DNA of 33,629 nt. Source: a virus. Of the stretch, positions 31,790 through 33,629 are shown one piece after another. The notes under the pieces were generated by a model. The model was not told the DNA's origin. It worked only from the letters and a program-made list of their open reading frames with translations, and did not search any database. The translations under genes and the position numbers were made by a program. How positions within the stretch are numbered: position 1 is the first letter of the stretch; every line of letters starts with the position of its first letter. Where the stretch lies: positions 1-33,629 of the IMG/VR virus record IMGVR_UViG_3300047316_000272; one strand, given 5' to 3'.

Positions 31790-32265
31790 CGCACGTACGC
31801 GCGGAGCACACGCCGGAGTGTGGGCCCAGCAGACATACGGAAACGTGTGATCTAACTTGCTCTTGTTGGTGTCACTGTTTGCCCATTCCATTTGCGCCAC
31901 ACTACGAAGCCATGAACGATGGACGGATATTCTCCCGCTATAATTGGCGCGGTTACGGTCGCAGGCAGGTTACTCCAATCCTGAATGATGATGGCTATCC
32001 GTCCGTGCGCCTTAGCGTAGCCGGAAAGCGCCGTCACTTTGCTGTTTACAAAATTGTAGCGTGCTTATTTCTACAAACGCGGAGGCCGTCACCGCAGCAC
32101 GAAATCAGGCACATAGACGGCAACAAGGAAAACAACCATTGGTGGAATCTGGAATGGGGAACACGTCAAGACAATGCAGACGACCGGGAACGTCACGGTC
32201 GAACTTCGAGAGGAGAACGTCATGCAAACGCAATCAAAGCAGGACTCAGAGCACACGGTAGGTAA
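31786..32265 (+). CDS. HNH_3-type homing endonuclease with Cys-rich N-terminus
   Basis: Start ATG 31786 overlaps the previous stop (ATGA) and has GGGAG upstream. The 159-residue product begins with a Cys/His cluster (C12, C21, C25, C27, C29, H30, C31). An NUMOD4-like stretch follows, with SVAGKRRHFAVYKIVACLF, and the nuclease motif EIRHIDGNKENNHWWNLEWGTRQDNADD (H109, D111, N113, N121). The family is that of phage group I-intron or free-standing homing endonucleases. Typical members continue with a DNA-binding repeat after RGERHANA; here the protein stops soon after, so it is short. The gene overlaps the next gene by 44 bases. It may be a recent insertion. Confidence 0.85.
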   Translation: MTHVRAEHTPECGPSRHTETCDLTCSCWCHCLPIPFAPHYEAMNDGRIFSRYNWRGYGRRQVTPILNDDGYPSVRLSVAGKRRHFAVYKIVACLFLQTRRPSPQHEIRHIDGNKENNHWWNLEWGTRQDNADDRERHGRTSRGERHANAIKAGLRAHGR

Positions 32266-32701
32266 GCCGACGCCGGGGCCGTGGAAGTTGCAAGACGACG
32301 AAACGCCGTGGACGTGTGGAGATGCCCGCACGGCAATCGAAGAGGGCGAAGAATTGGGCCACACAGAAATACTATCCTCATTGCTTGCGGGAGATGAAGG
32401 CGACGATTGGCCCATTGCTTACCTTGTGTGGGAACCTCTGGCAAGCAAGGAGCGATGCGACGAGCTGAGGGCTAACGCCCGCCTCATCGCGGCGGCGCCG
32501 GAGCTTTTGGAGGCGCTGTTGTCGCTACAGAAGGAAATCCGCAACGCCGTGAAGTTTGATGTCAAGAAACACTATTCGCTTATGCTCGCGGACGCGGTGG
32601 CGAGTAAGGTGATCGCCAAAGCCACGGGAGAGGTGACGCAGCACTCGACTGTCGCACAAGAGCACGGCGCCGGCAGTCCAATCTCTGAGGATTTGAGGTG
32701 A
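32222..32701 (+). CDS. Phage protein with NARLIAAAPELL motif
   Basis: Start ATG 32222 follows GAGGAGAA; the 44-base overlap with the HNH frame is a product of the neighbour, not of this start. The 159-residue product has the familiar TPGPWKLQDDE start and a CDELRANARLIAAAPELLEALLSL helix. Both are signatures of a very common phage protein family of unknown role. The tail (KKHYSLMLADAVASKVI) is helical. It is probably a regular member of the early block. Confidence 0.75.
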   Translation: MQTQSKQDSEHTVGKPTPGPWKLQDDETPWTCGDARTAIEEGEELGHTEILSSLLAGDEGDDWPIAYLVWEPLASKERCDELRANARLIAAAPELLEALLSLQKEIRNAVKFDVKKHYSLMLADAVASKVIAKATGEVTQHSTVAQEHGAGSPISEDLR

Positions 32702-32705
32702 CTCC

Positions 32706-32807
32706 ATGATCCACATGAGCATTCTGGACTGGTATCGGGTGTTGAGGCAGCAGCATCATTGGACGGTGTTTCAAGCGGTGAGATTTGCACTCTGGCTCTG
32801 GAGGTAG
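32706..32807 (+). CDS. Small 33-residue phage protein
   Basis: ATG five bases after the previous stop. The product has SILDWYRVLRQQHHW, then TVFQAVRFALWLWR. Phages frequently encode a 30-40 residue protein with the layout YRVLR-x-W-x-xFQA-x-R-x-ALWL, which I recognise from many genomes though it has no named function. It is below normal length cut-offs. Confidence 0.6.
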   Translation: MIHMSILDWYRVLRQQHHWTVFQAVRFALWLWR

Positions 32808-32857
32808 ACGAGCATGACTCAACGTGAGTGGGCGACGAAATCGAAAGGAGGCCGATT

Positions 32858-33526
32858 GTGCTCTATAAAGTGCTGAACGAGGATGGGAGTCCGTTTTGGG
32901 GTGGGAAGGGGAGTTGGCATCTGCCAAAGGGGGGTAGGCCGGGGAAGTGGATGCCGAGGATTAAGGACATTAGCCCGTGTGCGCGCGGGTATCATGTGCT
33001 CAAGCCGGAGATGCTTGTGGAATGGCTAGGGCCGGCGATCTTCGAAGTCGAGGTGCGGGGGCTGAAAGTTTGGCAGGATGACAAGGGTGTGGTAGAGCAG
33101 GCGCGATTAGTGCGGCGGGTTGAGGGTTGGAACGAACAGACGGCACGGTTGTTTGCGTGTGATTGTGCGGAGGCGGTTGGACACTTAGCGAAGAATGAAC
33201 GCAGCGTTAAAGCTATTCTCGTTTCAAGGCGATTTGCGTTTGGGCTGGCGTCGAAGGATGAGTTGAACGCCGCATGGGACGCCGCACGGGCTGCCGCACG
33301 GGACGCCGCACGGGCTGCCGCACGGGACGCCGCATGGTACGCCGCACGGGCCGCCACATGGGACGCCGCACGGGCCGCCGCATGGGACGCCGCACGGGCT
33401 GCCGCACGGGACGCCGCACGGGCCGCCGCATGGGACGCCGCACGGGACGCCCAAACTAAACGCCTCTTTGAATATCTCAATGGCAAAGTGGATTTGGATG
33501 CGATAAAGGCAAAGGTGATGCCGTGA
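32858..33526 (+). CDS. Phage protein with DUF7666-like N-terminus and AARD/AARA repeat tail
   Basis: GTG 32858 is chosen because AAGGAGG lies six bases upstream; the frame is open 10 codons further up but without a site. The 222-residue product has an N-terminal part with SPCARGYHVLKPEMLVEWLG and VEGWNEQTARLFACDCAEAVG. This layout is like proteins that I would place near DUF7666, in which this domain is followed by Ala-rich repeats. Fifteen copies of a four-residue unit (AARD, AARA, AAWD) follow, then KRLFEYLNGKVDLDAIKAKVM. The repeat would form a long amphipathic helix. The function is unknown. Confidence 0.65.
   Translation: MLYKVLNEDGSPFWGGKGSWHLPKGGRPGKWMPRIKDISPCARGYHVLKPEMLVEWLGPAIFEVEVRGLKVWQDDKGVVEQARLVRRVEGWNEQTARLFACDCAEAVGHLAKNERSVKAILVSRRFAFGLASKDELNAAWDAARAAARDAARAAARDAAWYAARAATWDAARAAAWDAARAAARDAARAAAWDAARDAQTKRLFEYLNGKVDLDAIKAKVMP
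33269..33448 (+). repeat. Fifteen tandem copies of a 12-base unit
   Basis: Units of GCCGCACGGGAC or GCCGCACGGGCT (and GCCGCATGGGAC) run in frame without gaps, mostly alternating AARA with AARD or AAWD. Differences are mainly at the wobble and Arg/Trp positions (CGG to TGG), which points to copy-number change by slippage with selection for the helix. Confidence 0.95.
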
Positions 33527-33629
33527 CCACGAACGCACGGATGCACACACGCATGGTCAGGTTTGGGAATGGCTGTGGATGTGACGCAGCGCCGGCGGGG
33601 AATGGCGAGCTGGTGAGAATCGGACAGGA
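33523..33629 (+). CDS. Start of a further early gene (truncated by window)
   Basis: GTG at 33523 overlaps the preceding stop (GTGA). Thirty-five codons are visible, beginning VTTNARMHTRMVRFGNG and then CGCDAAPAGNG. Its first 20 bases and the following block repeat the internal GTG region at 31430-31449, so it may be a diverged paralogue of that gene's N-terminus. The rest lies outside the window. Confidence 0.5.
   Translation, partial: MTTNARMHTRMVRFGNGCGCDAAPAGNGELVRIGQ

Noticed and set aside
32814-32876. 20-codon frame between the 33-residue protein and the repeat protein
   Set aside because: It overlaps the strong ribosome site and start of the next gene and shows no conservation that I can recognise.
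33213-33550. Arg/Pro-rich and Gly/Cys-rich frames across the tandem repeat on both strands
   Set aside because: They are alternative readings of the 12-base repeat, which keeps all frames open; only the 32858-33526 frame has a unique N-terminal domain and ribosome site.

Overview
The window is part of the genome of a tailed, probably short-tailed (podovirus-like) bacteriophage, seen as a block of about 27 kb of packaging, head, connector, ejection and fibre genes on the minus strand and a divergent block of small genes on the plus strand. A large P22-type portal, a gp4-like adaptor and a large hub-like protein are present. There is no recognisable tape measure, tail tube or sheath, which supports the short-tail reading. 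Three proteins carry Sec signal peptides of a style I associate with Acidobacteriota and other Gram-negative soil or freshwater bacteria, so a Gram-negative host is the better guess. This is inference only; no host marker gene is present.

Late block, read from right to left on the minus strand. Packaging: a terminase-small-like protein, a KTSC protein, a small protein, the large terminase, a small protein and a portal with a zinc-ribbon insertion. Then come a 56-residue protein, a beta-rich protein, a signal-peptide-bearing LamG plus SGNH/GDSL hydrolase, three very small proteins, a glycosyltransferase and an endonuclease VII-type HNH protein. Next is the head block: a decoration-like protein, scaffold, major capsid protein and a CxxC protein. 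It is followed by the connector: a hypothetical protein, adaptor, histidine phosphatase, hub, and an Ig/FN3-like protein. The block ends with an acetyltransferase-like protein, three putative ejection proteins, a second endonuclease VII-type HNH protein, a signal-peptide-bearing fibre and a signal-peptide-bearing beta-helix spike that runs off the left edge. Most genes abut or overlap by 1 to 4 bases, so the block looks translationally coupled.

Between the two blocks lies a gene-poor stretch of about 630 bases (27392-28024). It holds three copies of a 17-base palindrome (GTGACAnnTTTTGTCAC type) and an inverted repeat, and ends in a promoter-like sequence. A second promoter with the same TTTTCCTTGACA core precedes the next gene. 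The right block encodes small phage proteins of mostly unknown function, each with a strong GGAGG-type ribosome site. Recognisable members are a Dam-type adenine methyltransferase, an HNH homing endonuclease, a NARLIAAAPELL-type protein and a protein ending in a 15-unit AARD/AARA repeat.

The most unusual point is that three virion-cluster proteins (fibre, spike and esterase-like) carry Sec signal peptides and are cysteine-rich, as if exported rather than assembled in the cytoplasm. A glycosyltransferase and a histidine phosphatase sit in the same late operon. Together they suggest a late-expressed program acting on the host envelope; this is a hypothesis.
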